Counted from the first letter of the stretch, positions 8,044-17,202 are shown. The stretch is DNA of 64,000 nucleotides from Lentzea cavernae (GCF_014653695.1 NZ_BNAR01000005.1:496001-560000); one strand, 5' to 3'. Numbers and translations: made by a program. Notes: generated from the letters alone by a model not told the origin.

Positions 8044-11000
8044 ATGCCACGACCGGAACGGCCGTTGGATCCGGAGGGCGGGGCTGTGCAGCAGTTCGCC
8101 GCCGAGTTGCGCGAGCTCAGGCACGGGGCGGACGGGCTGACCTACCGGCAGCTGGCGGATCGCAGCGGTTTCGCGGTGACGACGCTTTCCGAGGCGGCAG
8201 GGGGACGGAGACTGCCCACACTGGACGTCGCGCTCGCGTATGCCATGGCTTGTGGCGGTGACGAACAGGAGTGGACGGCGAAATGGCGTGCCGCCGCGGT
8301 CACCGTCGCCGAGTCGCGCTACGAGCGGCGCCCGGAAGGGCGGGACAAGCCGCCCTATCGCGGTTTGCACGGTTTTCGGACCGCGGACGCTGATCTTTTC
8401 TTCGGTCGTGAACGGCTGGTGTCCGATGTCGTCGCGCGGGTGTCCGCTCGTGCCGTCACGGTGATCTGCGGGCCGTCCGGAGCGGGGAGGAGTTCGTTTC
8501 TGGCGGCGGGCGTCGTGCCCGCGCTGCGCCAGAGCCTGCGACCGGTCGTCGTGACGCCCGGCGAGGTTCCGCCGGCGGACCTGCTCGCCGGGCTGCCGTC
8601 CGGCGAGACGCCCGTGCTGGTCGTGGTCGACCAGTTCGAGCTGGTGTACACGCGGTACGACGCGCGGGAGCGCGAGGAGTTCATCGACGGGATCCTCACG
8701 CGGGCAGCTCATCCGGACGGCCGGTTCCGGCTGGTGCTGAGCGTCCGCGCCGACTTCTCCGCGCGGCTGGCCGAGCACCCCGGGTTGTCCGAGGCGGTGC
8801 GGGACGACCCGGTGCTCGTCGGTCCGATGCAGGAGCAGGACCTGAGCGCGGCGGTGGTGAAACCCGCGCTGGCGGTGGGGTTGTCGGTCGAGCGGGCGCT
8901 GCTGGTGACGGTGGTGAACGAGGCGGGCGGGCAGGCCGGCGCGCTGCCGCTGCTGTCGCACGCCTTGCTGGAGACGTGGCGGCGTCGTCGTGGCGATGTG
9001 CTGACACTGGCCGGTTTCACCGCGGCGGGCGGCATCGGCGCCGCGGTGGCGCAGACCGCGGAGACGGCCTACCGCGAGCTCGGCCCCGCGTCGCAACGGC
9101 TGGCCGCCGGACTGCTGCTGAGGATGCTCGCCGTCGACGAGGAGACCGGCGCCGTCACCCGCCGCCGCCTGGACCTGGCCGAGCTGCGCGAGATCGCCCC
9201 CGGGGCGGAGGAGGTGATCGACCACCTCGCCGGCGCACGGCTGGTCGTCGTCGATCACGACACCGCCGAGATCGCGCACGGGTGTGTGCTGACGGCCTGG
9301 CAGCGAATGCGCTCCTGGATCGACGAGCACCACGACGCGCTGCGCGCACACCGGACGATCACCGAAGCGGCCAGGGCCTGGGCCGGCGGGCGGGATCCCT
9401 CGGCGGTGGCGACCGGCGCCAGGCTGGAGTCGATGTGCTCGTACGCCGTCTCCGGGTCGGCGCCGTTCGGCCTGAGCCCGCTGGAACGCGCGTTCATCGA
9501 GGAGAGCGTCGCGCAGACCCGGCGTGCCGGGGCGGCGGCCAGGCGACGGACCGGCAGGCTGCGCGTGGTGACCGCCGTGGCGGTCGTGTGGGCGCTGATC
9601 GCAGGTGTGCTCGCCGTCGTCGCGAGCAATGCCCGGACCGAGGCGCTGGCCGCCCGTGACAACGCCCTGTCCCGGCAGACCGCGTTGACGGCGGCGAAAC
9701 TGCGCGCCACCGATCCGGGCCTCGCCGCACAGCTGGCGATCGCGGCCTACCGGATCGCACAGACCGGCGAGGCCCGGTCGGAACTGCTCGAACGGTCGAG
9801 CGCACCCGTCCCGGCCCGGCATCTCGGCGGTGCGGGCGCGACGGCCCTGGCCGCCTCCCCGGACGGTGACCTGGTCGTGGTGAGCGACGCAACGGACGGC
9901 TCGGTCCGCCTGCTCACCAGAACCGGCGCCGGCCTGGCCAAGGCGGGCGTGATCACGCCCCGGCACCAGGACGGCGCCGACGCGAAGGACGCCACGGTCT
10001 ACGCGCTGGCGTTGTCGGCCGACTCGCGCACGCTCGTGATCGGTGACATGAAGTCGTCCATCACGATGTGGGACGTCACCGACAGGTCCGATCCCCGGCG
10101 GCTGGCCGTGCCGATCGCCGCGGGGGTGGGCCCGATCGAACGGCTCGACATCGACCCGACCGGCAGGCAGCTCGCCGCGGCGGGCGGCGACAGGATCCTG
10201 CGGTGGAACATCGAGGACCCCGCGAACCCGCGGGCGCTCACGCCCCTGCCCGCCCCGGCGAAGACCAAGACCGTCGTCCACGGCGGCGCCGGCCTGCTCG
10301 CGTTCGGCACCGAGGCAGGCCGCGTGCACCTGTGGCAGACCAACGGGAACGGCAGCGGCCCGGACGGCGCCGCGGAGCTGGCCGTGCTGGAGGCCGGTAC
10401 CCGCGGCGTTCCCGCGGTCTCGTTCTCCCCGGACGGGAAGGTGCTCGTGGCGGGCTCGTTCGACCGCGCGTTGCGGTCGTGGGACATCTCCGCGCCGCGC
10501 GAACCCAGGGCGCTCAGATCGCTCACCGACCTGGCCGGCAACAAGATCACGACCACCGCGTTCAGCCCGGACGGCGCTCACCTGGTCGTGGGCAGCGCCG
10601 ACTCCACGCTGCACGTGCTCGACACCGCCACCTGGACGACGGTGGAGGTCCTCAACCACCCCGACGTCGTCACCTGGGCGCTGTTCACCGACGACGGGCG
10701 GTCGATCGTGTCCGTGACGACCGACGGCGCCGCCCGCGTCTGGAAGCTGACCACCGCACTTCCCCCGCGCTCCGGCACACCGGTCTTCGACACGCGGTTC
10801 AACGGCGACGGCACGCGGCTGGCCGTCTTCGCCGAGGGCGGCTTCACCCTGTGGGACACCTCGGACCCGACCGCCCGCGCGCCGCTGACCGGCACGATCA
10901 CCGGCGAGGGCGCCGTGTTCAGCGGCGCGGGCGACCTGTCGGGCGATCTGGTCGCGGCGGGCACCGCAGGGGGCGAGGTCCACCTGCTCGACGTGTCCGA

Positions 11001-11781
11001 TCCGCGGCGTCCCCGGCCGCGCGCCCGGCTCGGCGGATCCCAGGAGGAGGTCACCGCGGTGGCGTTCAACCCCGGCCGCTCGAGGCTCGCGGCCGCGGGA
11101 CGGGACTCCTCGATCCGGATCTGGGACGTGACCGGCGAGCAGCCACGACTGATCACCGTGTTCGACGCCCCGCGCGAAGTGGTGCTCGACCTCGACTGGA
11201 ACCCCGCCGGCACACTGCTGGCCGCGGCGAGCGCCGACAGGGGCGTGTACCTGTTCGACCTCTCCGGCACACCGAGCCCGCGCGCCCGTCTCGAAGGCCT
11301 GGACAGCTACGTCTACAGCACCGAGTTCGGCCCGTCGGGGAACGTGCTCGCCGCCGGGGGCGTCGACGGCGTCGTGATCCTCTGGGACGTCACGGACCCG
11401 GCCGCGCCGGTCCGGCTCGGGCAACCCCTCCGCGGCCCTGCCGGACGGATCCAGGACCTCGGTTTCCACCCGGAGAAAGACCTCCTGGCGGCCAGCGTCA
11501 TCGACGGCTCGACCTGGCTGTGGACCGTGTCGGACCCCGCGCACCCCGTCCGCACGGCGGTGCTGTCCGCCACCTCCTCGCCGCTCAACACCGCCGTGTT
11601 CCGCCCGACCGGCGACCTCCTCGTCGCCGGCGGCGGTGACGGACGGCTGCGCTCGTGGCGCACCGACGAGGAGGCGGTCATCTCCGCGATCTGCGCCGGT
11701 GTCGGCGATCCCATCACCGAGCGGGAATGGCGTGCCCACCTGCCCGACGTGCCCTACGCGCCACCGTGTCCGCGCGTCTGA
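8044..11781 (+). CDS. XRE-HTH / nSTAND NTPase / transmembrane / WD40 protein
   Basis: A 1245-residue modular protein. An XRE-like helix-turn-helix spans about residues 24-65 (TYRQLADRSGFAVTTLSEAA). An nSTAND-type NTPase starts with YRGLHGF and FFGRE near 105-122; its P-loop is GPSGAGRSS (143-151) and VLVVVDQFE (about 191-199) is Walker B. One membrane helix lies near 505-530 (VVTAVAVVWALIAGVLAVVA). From about 595 to the end there are about fourteen WD40 blades (MWDVTD, RWNIED, IWDVTG, LWDVTD and others), probably two seven-bladed propellers. The P-loop Lys is replaced by Arg, which could reduce ATP binding. The ATG at 8044 with GGGGG upstream and the family-typical MPRPERPLDP opening fixes the start. 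Role unknown; signal-sensing or defence scaffolds are possible. Confidence 0.85.
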   Translation: MPRPERPLDPEGGAVQQFAAELRELRHGADGLTYRQLADRSGFAVTTLSEAAGGRRLPTLDVALAYAMACGGDEQEWTAKWRAAAVTVAESRYERRPEGRDKPPYRGLHGFRTADADLFFGRERLVSDVVARVSARAVTVICGPSGAGRSSFLAAGVVPALRQSLRPVVVTPGEVPPADLLAGLPSGETPVLVVVDQFELVYTRYDAREREEFIDGILTRAAHPDGRFRLVLSVRADFSARLAEHPGLSEAVRDDPVLVGPMQEQDLSAAVVKPALAVGLSVERALLVTVVNEAGGQAGALPLLSHALLETWRRRRGDVLTLAGFTAAGGIGAAVAQTAETAYRELGPASQRLAAGLLLRMLAVDEETGAVTRRRLDLAELREIAPGAEEVIDHLAGARLVVVDHDTAEIAHGCVLTAWQRMRSWIDEHHDALRAHRTITEAARAWAGGRDPSAVATGARLESMCSYAVSGSAPFGLSPLERAFIEESVAQTRRAGAAARRRTGRLRVVTAVAVVWALIAGVLAVVASNARTEALAARDNALSRQTALTAAKLRATDPGLAAQLAIAAYRIAQTGEARSELLERSSAPVPARHLGGAGATALAASPDGDLVVVSDATDGSVRLLTRTGAGLAKAGVITPRHQDGADAKDATVYALALSADSRTLVIGDMKSSITMWDVTDRSDPRRLAVPIAAGVGPIERLDIDPTGRQLAAAGGDRILRWNIEDPANPRALTPLPAPAKTKTVVHGGAGLLAFGTEAGRVHLWQTNGNGSGPDGAAELAVLEAGTRGVPAVSFSPDGKVLVAGSFDRALRSWDISAPREPRALRSLTDLAGNKITTTAFSPDGAHLVVGSADSTLHVLDTATWTTVEVLNHPDVVTWALFTDDGRSIVSVTTDGAARVWKLTTALPPRSGTPVFDTRFNGDGTRLAVFAEGGFTLWDTSDPTARAPLTGTITGEGAVFSGAGDLSGDLVAAGTAGGEVHLLDVSDPRRPRPRARLGGSQEEVTAVAFNPGRSRLAAAGRDSSIRIWDVTGEQPRLITVFDAPREVVLDLDWNPAGTLLAAASADRGVYLFDLSGTPSPRARLEGLDSYVYSTEFGPSGNVLAAGGVDGVVILWDVTDPAAPVRLGQPLRGPAGRIQDLGFHPEKDLLAASVIDGSTWLWTVSDPAHPVRTAVLSATSSPLNTAVFRPTGDLLVAGGGDGRLRSWRTDEEAVISAICAGVGDPITEREWRAHLPDVPYAPPCPRV

Positions 11782-11789
11782 CCTCGCCT

Positions 11790-11828
11790 TTGTCCGCGAC
11801 CCGCGTTGTCCGGTGCGCGGGTTGTCCG
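11790..11828 (+). repeat. three TTGTCCG iterons at 16-bp period
   Basis: TTGTCCG occurs at 11790-11796, 11806-11812 and 11822-11828, each exactly 16 bp after the last. An inverted partner CCGGGACAA follows near 11843-11851. The array sits in the 141-bp gap directly upstream of the small exported-protein gene, so it is a candidate regulator-binding cluster. Confidence 0.5.
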
Positions 11829-11922
11829 GACGTTCGGGTGGCTCCGGGACAACTCCGCCGCTCGTAGACATGGCTCAGCGAACAGCAGTTCGCGTCAGTC
11901 ACGAGAAGGGACGACCCCGGAC

Positions 11923-12324
11923 ATGCGGACACTTGTGAAGTCCAGTGGTGTGGCCGTGCTCGGTGCCGCGTTGGCGATGGCGAGCGCCGTCCTCGCCACA
12001 CCGGCCTCCGCCTCCGACGTCGGCATCACGGCCTACACCCCGGAGGGTCTCTGCGGCTCCGGGTACACGCGGGCCGGTTCCCACGCGCTGCCCGGCGCCA
12101 CGGTCTGGTTGATGAGGGCGTCGAGCAACCGCAAGTGCGTCGTCACCATCAAGACCGCGTCCGTCGGCACCGAGACCTGGACGGGCGCCGCGGTGGGGTC
12201 GGCCGTGGACCGCGGCTACTACCGCTACTACGCGGGTCCGGTGAAGCAGCAGGTGCGCTGCGCCTACTGGGGTGGCTCGCACGGGAGCACCACCTGGGTC
12301 AGCCCGACGCAGTACTGCAACTGA
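11923..12324 (+). CDS. small exported protein of unknown function
   Basis: A 133-residue preprotein. Residues 1-31 form a Sec signal peptide (MRTLVKSSG, hydrophobic core, then ATPASAS with an Ala-x-Ala cleavage site). The mature part of about 100 residues contains four Cys, which suggests two disulfides, and is rich in Tyr, Gly and Thr. No enzyme motif is visible and I do not recognise the family. The ATG at 11923 is preferred over upstream in-frame starts because it places the signal peptide at the N-terminus. It stands alone between the nSTAND gene and a strong terminator, and the iterons 95 bp upstream suggest dedicated regulation. Confidence 0.7.
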   Translation: MRTLVKSSGVAVLGAALAMASAVLATPASASDVGITAYTPEGLCGSGYTRAGSHALPGATVWLMRASSNRKCVVTIKTASVGTETWTGAAVGSAVDRGYYRYYAGPVKQQVRCAYWGGSHGSTTWVSPTQYCN

Positions 12325-12331
12325 TGACGCC

Positions 12332-12371
12332 GGGCGAGTCGGTTCGCACTGGGGGTCGAACCGACTCGCCC
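12332..12371 (+). terminator. intrinsic terminator after the small exported protein
   Basis: A perfect 15-bp stem, GGGCGAGTCGGTTCG with its complement at 12357-12371, around a 10-nt loop, begins 8 bp after the stop codon. There is no U-run, as is usual in high-GC actinobacteria. Confidence 0.8.
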
Positions 12372-12544
12372 CGGTCAGGCCGCGGGTGCCGCGAGCAGTC
12401 CTGGAGACGCGCGCAACACCCGTGTCACTTTCCTCGCGGATATTGGCATTGTCGCCACTGGAGTGCGTGGATCATGCGCGTGACACTGGCTGAGAACCGC
12501 CCCTCCCGGCGCGTTGCTCACCCAAGACACGATGAGGAACACCG

Positions 12545-13552
12545 ATGACCGATCTGATGAAAGCCGTTGTGCTCACCCGTTTCGGAGGGGCCGATGCTTT
12601 CGAGCTGCGCGAGGTTCCCGTACCGCGGGTCGGGCCCCGCCAGGTGCGGGTGCGCGTCCGTGCGACCGCCGTCAACCCGCTCGACCACCAGATCCGCCGC
12701 GGCGACTACGCGGACCACGTGCCGCTCCCGGCGATCATCGGGCACGACATCTCCGGCGTGGTCGAGGAGGCAGGGTCCCACGTGACCGAGTTCCGCGCCG
12801 GCGACGAGGTGTACTACACGCCCCGGATCTTCGGCGGCCCCGGCTCCTACGCCGAGCAGCACGTCGCCGACGTCGACCTCGTCGGCCGGAAGCCGGAGAA
12901 CCTCAGCCACCTGGAGGCGGCGAGCCTGACCCTCGTCGGCGGAACGGTCTGGGAGGGCCTGGTGACGCGAGCCCGGCTCACCGTGGGCGAGACGATCCTC
13001 GTCCACGGAGGCGCGGGCGGTGTCGGCACGATCGCGATCCAGGTCGCGAAGGCGATGGGCGCACGGGTGATCACCACCGCGAAGGCCGGCGACCACGAGT
13101 TCGTGCGCTCCCTCGGAGCGGATGAGGCGATCGACTTCACGTCCACGGACTACGTCGGCGCCGTGGCCGAGATGACGCGGGGCGAGGGGGTCGACGTCGT
13201 GCTCGACACGATCGGCGGTGACGCGCTCACCCGGAGCCCGCTGGCGCTCGCCGATGCCGGACGCGTCGTCAGCATCGTCGACATCGCGCAGCCGCAGAAC
13301 CTCATCGAGGCGTGGGACAAGAACGCCTCCTACTACTTCGTCTTCACCCGGCAGAACCGGGGAAAGCTGGACGCGCTCACGACGCTGGTCGAGCGCGGTC
13401 TCGTGAAGCCGGTCATCGGCGCGACTCTTCCGCTGGCTCGAACGGGCGAGGCCCACGAACTGCTGGAGAACAGGCGGTCGTACGCACTGCGCGGCAAGGT
13501 CGCGATCGACGTCGCGGGGGAAACCGTGGCGCTTCCCCCTCGCGTCTCGTAG
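12545..13552 (+). CDS. MDR-family NADP-dependent oxidoreductase (quinone oxidoreductase-like)
   Basis: A 335-residue medium-chain reductase. It opens [11 protein letters not shown], followed by the GroES-like N-terminal domain ([21 protein letters not shown]) and a Rossmann domain with [18 protein letters not shown] as the NAD(P)H-binding turn (about residues 150-170). The structural-zinc Cys cluster of true alcohol dehydrogenases is absent, so a zinc-free quinone/enone reductase is likely. The start has GAGGAA 6 bases upstream. It converges with the GlxA-type regulator gene and has no obvious partner; the electron acceptor is unknown. Confidence 0.88.
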   Translation: MTDLMKAVVLTRFGGADAFELREVPVPRVGPRQVRVRVRATAVNPLDHQIRRGDYADHVPLPAIIGHDISGVVEEAGSHVTEFRAGDEVYYTPRIFGGPGSYAEQHVADVDLVGRKPENLSHLEAASLTLVGGTVWEGLVTRARLTVGETILVHGGAGGVGTIAIQVAKAMGARVITTAKAGDHEFVRSLGADEAIDFTSTDYVGAVAEMTRGEGVDVVLDTIGGDALTRSPLALADAGRVVSIVDIAQPQNLIEAWDKNASYYFVFTRQNRGKLDALTTLVERGLVKPVIGATLPLARTGEAHELLENRRSYALRGKVAIDVAGETVALPPRVS

Positions 13553-13576
13553 CGGAGAGCTCCGGGAGATCGGTGG

Positions 13577-14524
13577 TCAGCTCCGCCCGGAGAAGGTGGC
13601 GCGGTACTCCGAGGGGGACACGTCCAGGAGCCGGCGGAAGTGCAGCCGGAGGTTCGATCCGGTTCCCAGGCCGACCTCGTCCGCGATGCGGTCGACCGAC
13701 AGCCTGGTGCTCTCCAGGAGTTCGCGGGCGGTGTCGACCCGCGCCCGGAGGATCCACTGCAGCGGGGTGCTGCCGGTCTCCTCGGTGAAGCGGCGCAGGA
13801 ACGTCCGGGGCGACATCCGCGCGTGCGCGGCGAGTTCGGCGATCGTGAGCTGCCGGCCCAGCTGGGTCATGGCCCACTCGCGCGTCGCCGCGAGGGTGTC
13901 GCCACGGGACGGTGAGCTGGTCCTCGGCAGGTACTGGGCCTGTCCCCCGGTCCGGTAGGGCGCGGTGACGAGTCCTCGTGCGATCTCGTTCGCCGCGCTC
14001 ACGCCGAGGTCGCGCCGGACGATGTGCAGGCACAGGTCGAGACCGGCGGCGGCCCCCGCCGAGGTGAGGACGGATCCCTGGTCGACGAACAGCACGTTCG
14101 GCTCGACCGTGATCCGAGGGTGCCGCTGCGCGAGCTCCTGCGCCGCGTCCCAGTGCGTCGTCGCCCGCAGGCCGTCGAGCAGGCCGGCTTCCGCGAGGGC
14201 GAACGCGCCGTAGCAGATCGACGCGATGCGGGCCCCGCGGGACGCGGCGCCGCGGAGCGCTTCGTGCACCTCCCCCGGTATCGGCCGGCCCGCCGGTGCG
14301 TAGCCGGGGACGACGACCGTGTCCGCGTCGGCCAGTGCCTCCAGGCCCCGCGGGACCGCGTAGCCGAAGCCCCCGTGGGACGGCACCGTTCCGGCGGTGA
14401 CCCCGCAGGCCGACACCTCGTAGGGGAACCCGGACTCCGGGTGGAACACCTCCGCCGGGATCCCGACGTCCAGCGGGAGCGCCCCGTCGAGCACGAGGAC
14501 CACCACCTGGTGCGGTCGCTGCAT
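13577..14524 (-). CDS. GlxA-family transcriptional regulator (DJ-1/PfpI domain plus AraC HTH)
   Basis: A 315-residue regulator. Residues 1-180 form a DJ-1/PfpI-like amidotransferase-type domain with the nucleophile-elbow Cys in SICYGAFALAEAG. Residues 215-315 hold two AraC-type helix-turn-helix motifs (TIAELAAHARMSPRTFLRRF and VDRIADEVGLGTGSNLRLHF). Such proteins usually act as ligand-responsive activators. The ATG at 14524 lies directly after an in-frame GTG with GGAG upstream; the longer open frame has no site. Two copies of a 16-bp direct repeat occupy the divergent gap with the DUF3159 gene and may be its binding sites. Confidence 0.88.
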   Translation of the reverse strand: MQRPHQVVVLVLDGALPLDVGIPAEVFHPESGFPYEVSACGVTAGTVPSHGGFGYAVPRGLEALADADTVVVPGYAPAGRPIPGEVHEALRGAASRGARIASICYGAFALAEAGLLDGLRATTHWDAAQELAQRHPRITVEPNVLFVDQGSVLTSAGAAAGLDLCLHIVRRDLGVSAANEIARGLVTAPYRTGGQAQYLPRTSSPSRGDTLAATREWAMTQLGRQLTIAELAAHARMSPRTFLRRFTEETGSTPLQWILRARVDTARELLESTRLSVDRIADEVGLGTGSNLRLHFRRLLDVSPSEYRATFSGRS

Positions 14525-14622
14525 CACCCGACTCCGTTCCGGTCGACGCCTGTCGAGGGCGTCCTCATCCTCGCAGAACCGGCTGTGGCTCCACCGCGCG
14601 ATCGAACGGCGCTTCGCCGAAC

Positions 14623-14699
14623 GCCGCAACGGCACGGCTGCCGACAAGTCCGCGAGTGGTTCCTGCCACAGCGGCTTGACCATGCCGCAACGGCACGGC
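14623..14699. repeat. perfect 16-bp direct repeat, two copies
   Basis: GCCGCAACGGCACGGC occurs at 14623-14638 and again at 14684-14699, 61 bp apart, in the 215-bp divergent region between the GlxA-type regulator and the DUF3159 gene. Each copy contains the small inverted repeat GCCG-CAA-CGGC. AraC-family proteins bind direct repeats, so these are candidate operators. Confidence 0.55.
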
Positions 14700-14739
14700 C
14701 TTCGCTGGACGCACTTGATCACGTGAACCAGGAGGAGAC

Positions 14740-15414
14740 ATGAACCCGACCGATCGGAACCGCGGCCCGGCAGGAGAGGAGCAAGCCGTCCGGACGTACT
14801 CCTCGAAGCGGCGGCCGACGCCGCTCGACCAGATCGGCGGCCCCGCCGGGTTCGTCTACTCCGCGATCCCCGTCGTCGTGTTCGTGGCAGCCAACGCGTT
14901 CCTGCCCCTGACCGCGACGATCACCGTGTCGGTCGCCGTGGGACTGACCATCGCCGGCTACCGGCTGCTGCGCGGCGAGCGGTTCACCCTGGCCGCGGGC
15001 GGGCTGCTGGGGCTCGCCATCGCCATCGGCGTCGTCAGCCTGACCGGGTCGGCGCGGGACTTCTTCGTCATCGGCATCTGGACGTACCTGGCGGTGTTCG
15101 TCCTCACCCTCGGATCGGTGCTGCTTCGCCGTCCGCTGACCGGTGTCGCGTGGAACCTCGTGCACGGCGGCAAGAACGCCTGGCGGGCCGGCCACCGCGT
15201 GCTGCGCGCCCACGACGTCGCCACCCTCGCCGTCGCCGCGGTGTCCGGCGCCCGGTTCGCGGTGCAGCAGTGGCTCTACGTCAGCGACGAGACCGGCTGG
15301 CTGGGCGTCGCCCGGATCGCGATGGGCTGGCCGCTGACCGTTCTGGCCGCGCTGGTCGTCGTCTGGGCGTGGCGGCGCAGCACGCGGTTGCTGCCGCCGA
15401 TTCCTCGTACCTGA
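14740..15414 (+). CDS. DUF3159 family integral membrane protein
   Basis: A 224-residue polytopic membrane protein matching the DUF3159 pattern. DQIGGPAGFVYSAIP opens the first membrane helix, a second helix precedes the conserved GYRLLRGERF loop, and there are about five to six helices in total ending in WAWRRSTR. The function of the family is unknown. The ATG has a strong GGAGGAG site 5 bases upstream. It starts 41 bp after the second copy of the 16-bp repeat and is therefore a plausible target of the divergent GlxA-type regulator. It is not obviously linked to the GntR gene that follows. Confidence 0.75.
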   Translation: MNPTDRNRGPAGEEQAVRTYSSKRRPTPLDQIGGPAGFVYSAIPVVVFVAANAFLPLTATITVSVAVGLTIAGYRLLRGERFTLAAGGLLGLAIAIGVVSLTGSARDFFVIGIWTYLAVFVLTLGSVLLRRPLTGVAWNLVHGGKNAWRAGHRVLRAHDVATLAVAAVSGARFAVQQWLYVSDETGWLGVARIAMGWPLTVLAALVVVWAWRRSTRLLPPIPRT

Positions 15415-15459
15415 GCTGCCCCGGTCCCTTGTGGACGCGCCCTGTGGGAAACTGCGGGA

Positions 15460-16170
15460 ATGCCGTCGGTTCCAGATCGGATCGCCGCCGAGCTCGAGAA
15501 GGAGATCCTCGAGCAGCGGTTCGAGTCCGGTGTGCGCTTCGCCCTGCGCACCGAGCTGATCGAGAGGTTCGGCGTCAGCGCCAACGCCATGAACGAAGCG
15601 TTGCGCATCCTGCGGGAACGCGGCGTGGTGCAGGTGAAGCCCGGTGCCCAGGGCGGCGTGTTCGTCGCGCAGCCGCCTCCGCAGGTCCGCCTGGGCGTGA
15701 TCGATCTCTGGTTCCGCGGGCTGCGGGTTCACGCGGCCGACCTGTTCGAGGCCCGCTCGCTGCTGGAGGACGGCTTCGCCGAGGTGGCGGCCGAACGAGC
15801 GACTCCGGAGGACGCTCGCGACCTGGAATGGGCCCTGGAGGAACTGCGGTCGCGCAAGGGCGACGCGGTGCAGTACCTCGAGGCGAACATGCGGTTCCAC
15901 GGTGTGATCGCCCGCGCGGCTCGTGTTCCGGTGCTCGCGGACTTCCACGAGTCCATTGTGGTCCTGCTGCGCGGCGCGCTGGTCCGGGCCGAGTTCGCCG
16001 AGCCGGACGTGCGCGCCGCACTGGACTTCAACGTCGCGGTGCACGCGCGTCTGGCGAAGGCGATCATCACCCGCGACCGCAAGGCGTTGGTGTCCGCGCT
16101 CGCCGACCACAGAACCGACCTGGTCCGGCTCTCCGAACCGGCCTGGCGGCACGACGGCGACTCAGGCTGA
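15460..16170 (+). CDS. GntR family regulator, FadR/FCD subfamily
   Basis: A 236-residue repressor-type protein. The N-terminal winged helix is visible as LRTELIERFGVSANAMNEALRIL with the wing GVVQVKPGAQGGVFV (about residues 28-68). An all-helical FCD ligand domain follows, with the expected FEARSLLEDGFAEVAAERAT, RFHGVIARAA and HARLAKAIITRD metal or ligand segments. FCD regulators typically sense small organic acids. It converges with the C-C hydrolase gene (9-nt overlap at the stops) and is the obvious candidate regulator of the meta-cleavage genes to its right. Confidence 0.88.
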   Translation: MPSVPDRIAAELEKEILEQRFESGVRFALRTELIERFGVSANAMNEALRILRERGVVQVKPGAQGGVFVAQPPPQVRLGVIDLWFRGLRVHAADLFEARSLLEDGFAEVAAERATPEDARDLEWALEELRSRKGDAVQYLEANMRFHGVIARAARVPVLADFHESIVVLLRGALVRAEFAEPDVRAALDFNVAVHARLAKAIITRDRKALVSALADHRTDLVRLSEPAWRHDGDSG

Positions 16171-17007
16171 CCGCGCGACCGCCGTCTCGGACAGGAAGCT
16201 CTTCAGCAGCTCCACGAATCGGCGGCCCTGCTCGATCTGGACCCAGTGCCCGCAGCGTGCGAACACGTGCAGCTGGGCCTTGTCGATCAAGTCGAGCAGT
16301 TTCAGGGAGTTCGCCATCGGGATCACCCGGTCGTCGCGACCGTGCACGATGAGCGTCTCGTGCCGCACCGACGCGATGACGTCGTCCGCGAGCGCCAGCG
16401 CGTGGATCCCGTTCTGCCTCGGCTCCGGGAACATGCCGGCGTAGGCCTCGTGCACCCCGGGTCTGGTGGCGGCGTCGAGGCGCAGCCTGACCAGGTCCTC
16501 GCGCACTGCCGAGTCGTCGAACGTGAAGACGCGCATGAGTTCGCGCATCGCTTCCAGGGTCGGCTCGAACCCCCAGACCGCGTCGAGGCCAGGGGTGATC
16601 TCGAACGGCACTCCGACGCTGCCCATCAGGACGAGGCGGTCGACCCGTTCGGGGGCGGCGGTCGCCAGACGCAACGCGAGCGCACCGCCGAAGCTGTTGC
16701 CCACCAAGGAGACCTTCGACAGGCCCAACGCGTCCAGGAACCCCAGCAGGTGCTCGAGCCACACATCAGGACCGTATGTGAGGCCGTCGGGTCTGTCCGT
16801 GTAGCCGAAACCGACGACGTCGGGCGCGAGAACCCGGTGGCCGCGCGCCAGTTCCGGGAGAACCGTCCGCCAGTTCGCCCAGGCCGACACACCCGGTCCG
16901 GAGCCGTGGACCAGCAGGACCGGCGGACCGTCGCCCAGGTCGTGGTAGTTGGTCGCGATGCCGTTGACGTCGACGCTCAGGCCGATTTCCTCGTTGAGGA
17001 CACCCAT
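16162..17007 (-). CDS. alpha/beta hydrolase, meta-cleavage-product (C-C bond) hydrolase-like
   Basis: A 281-residue hydrolase. The oxyanion region LLVHGSGPGVSAWANW is the signature of MhpC/BphD/XylF-type hydrolases that split ring-opened dienoates. The nucleophile is Ser in VGNSFGGALALR, the acid is Asp in HGRDDRVIP and the His is in RCGHWVQIEQ. The ATG at 17007 is preferred to a TTG six codons earlier, although no strong ribosome binding site is visible for either. It is divergent from the ferredoxin/extradiol dioxygenase operon and would take the next step after ring cleavage, giving a 2-hydroxypenta-2,4-dienoate and a carboxylic acid. Exact substrate unknown. Confidence 0.85.
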   Translation of the reverse strand: MGVLNEEIGLSVDVNGIATNYHDLGDGPPVLLVHGSGPGVSAWANWRTVLPELARGHRVLAPDVVGFGYTDRPDGLTYGPDVWLEHLLGFLDALGLSKVSLVGNSFGGALALRLATAAPERVDRLVLMGSVGVPFEITPGLDAVWGFEPTLEAMRELMRVFTFDDSAVREDLVRLRLDAATRPGVHEAYAGMFPEPRQNGIHALALADDVIASVRHETLIVHGRDDRVIPMANSLKLLDLIDKAQLHVFARCGHWVQIEQGRRFVELLKSFLSETAVARSA

Positions 17008-17019
17008 GCGGCGATAGTT

Positions 17020-17103
17020 GCACAACTTTCGACTGCTTCCTAGTGAGCTGTTTCCAATCTCCGTTGTGTGCCAACAGATACCAGCCGAAACTTATGCAAC
17101 TTT
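17020..17103. promoter_or_regulatory. paired CAACTTT motifs in the divergent meta-cleavage promoter
   Basis: GCACAACTTTCG (from 17020) and TGCAACTTTGCG (from 17095) share the core CAACTTT about 74 bp apart in the 195-bp gap between the C-C hydrolase and the ferredoxin operon. They could be binding sites of the nearby GntR-type regulator. The support is only similarity and position. Confidence 0.3.
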
Positions 17104-17202
17104 GCGGAAGAATGACAGATGTTCGAACTTGAACTACCCGTCGGCGGCTTCTATTCTGCGAGGACGGAGGAAGGGTTCGCCCACGTCGCGCAAAGGTGTG
17201 CC

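Noticed and set aside
7804..11871. A 1355-codon open frame on the minus strand across the nSTAND gene
   Set aside because: It is antisense to a gene with clear domains, has Arg/Gly/Pro-rich low-information sequence and no ribosome binding site; typical of high-GC third-position bias.
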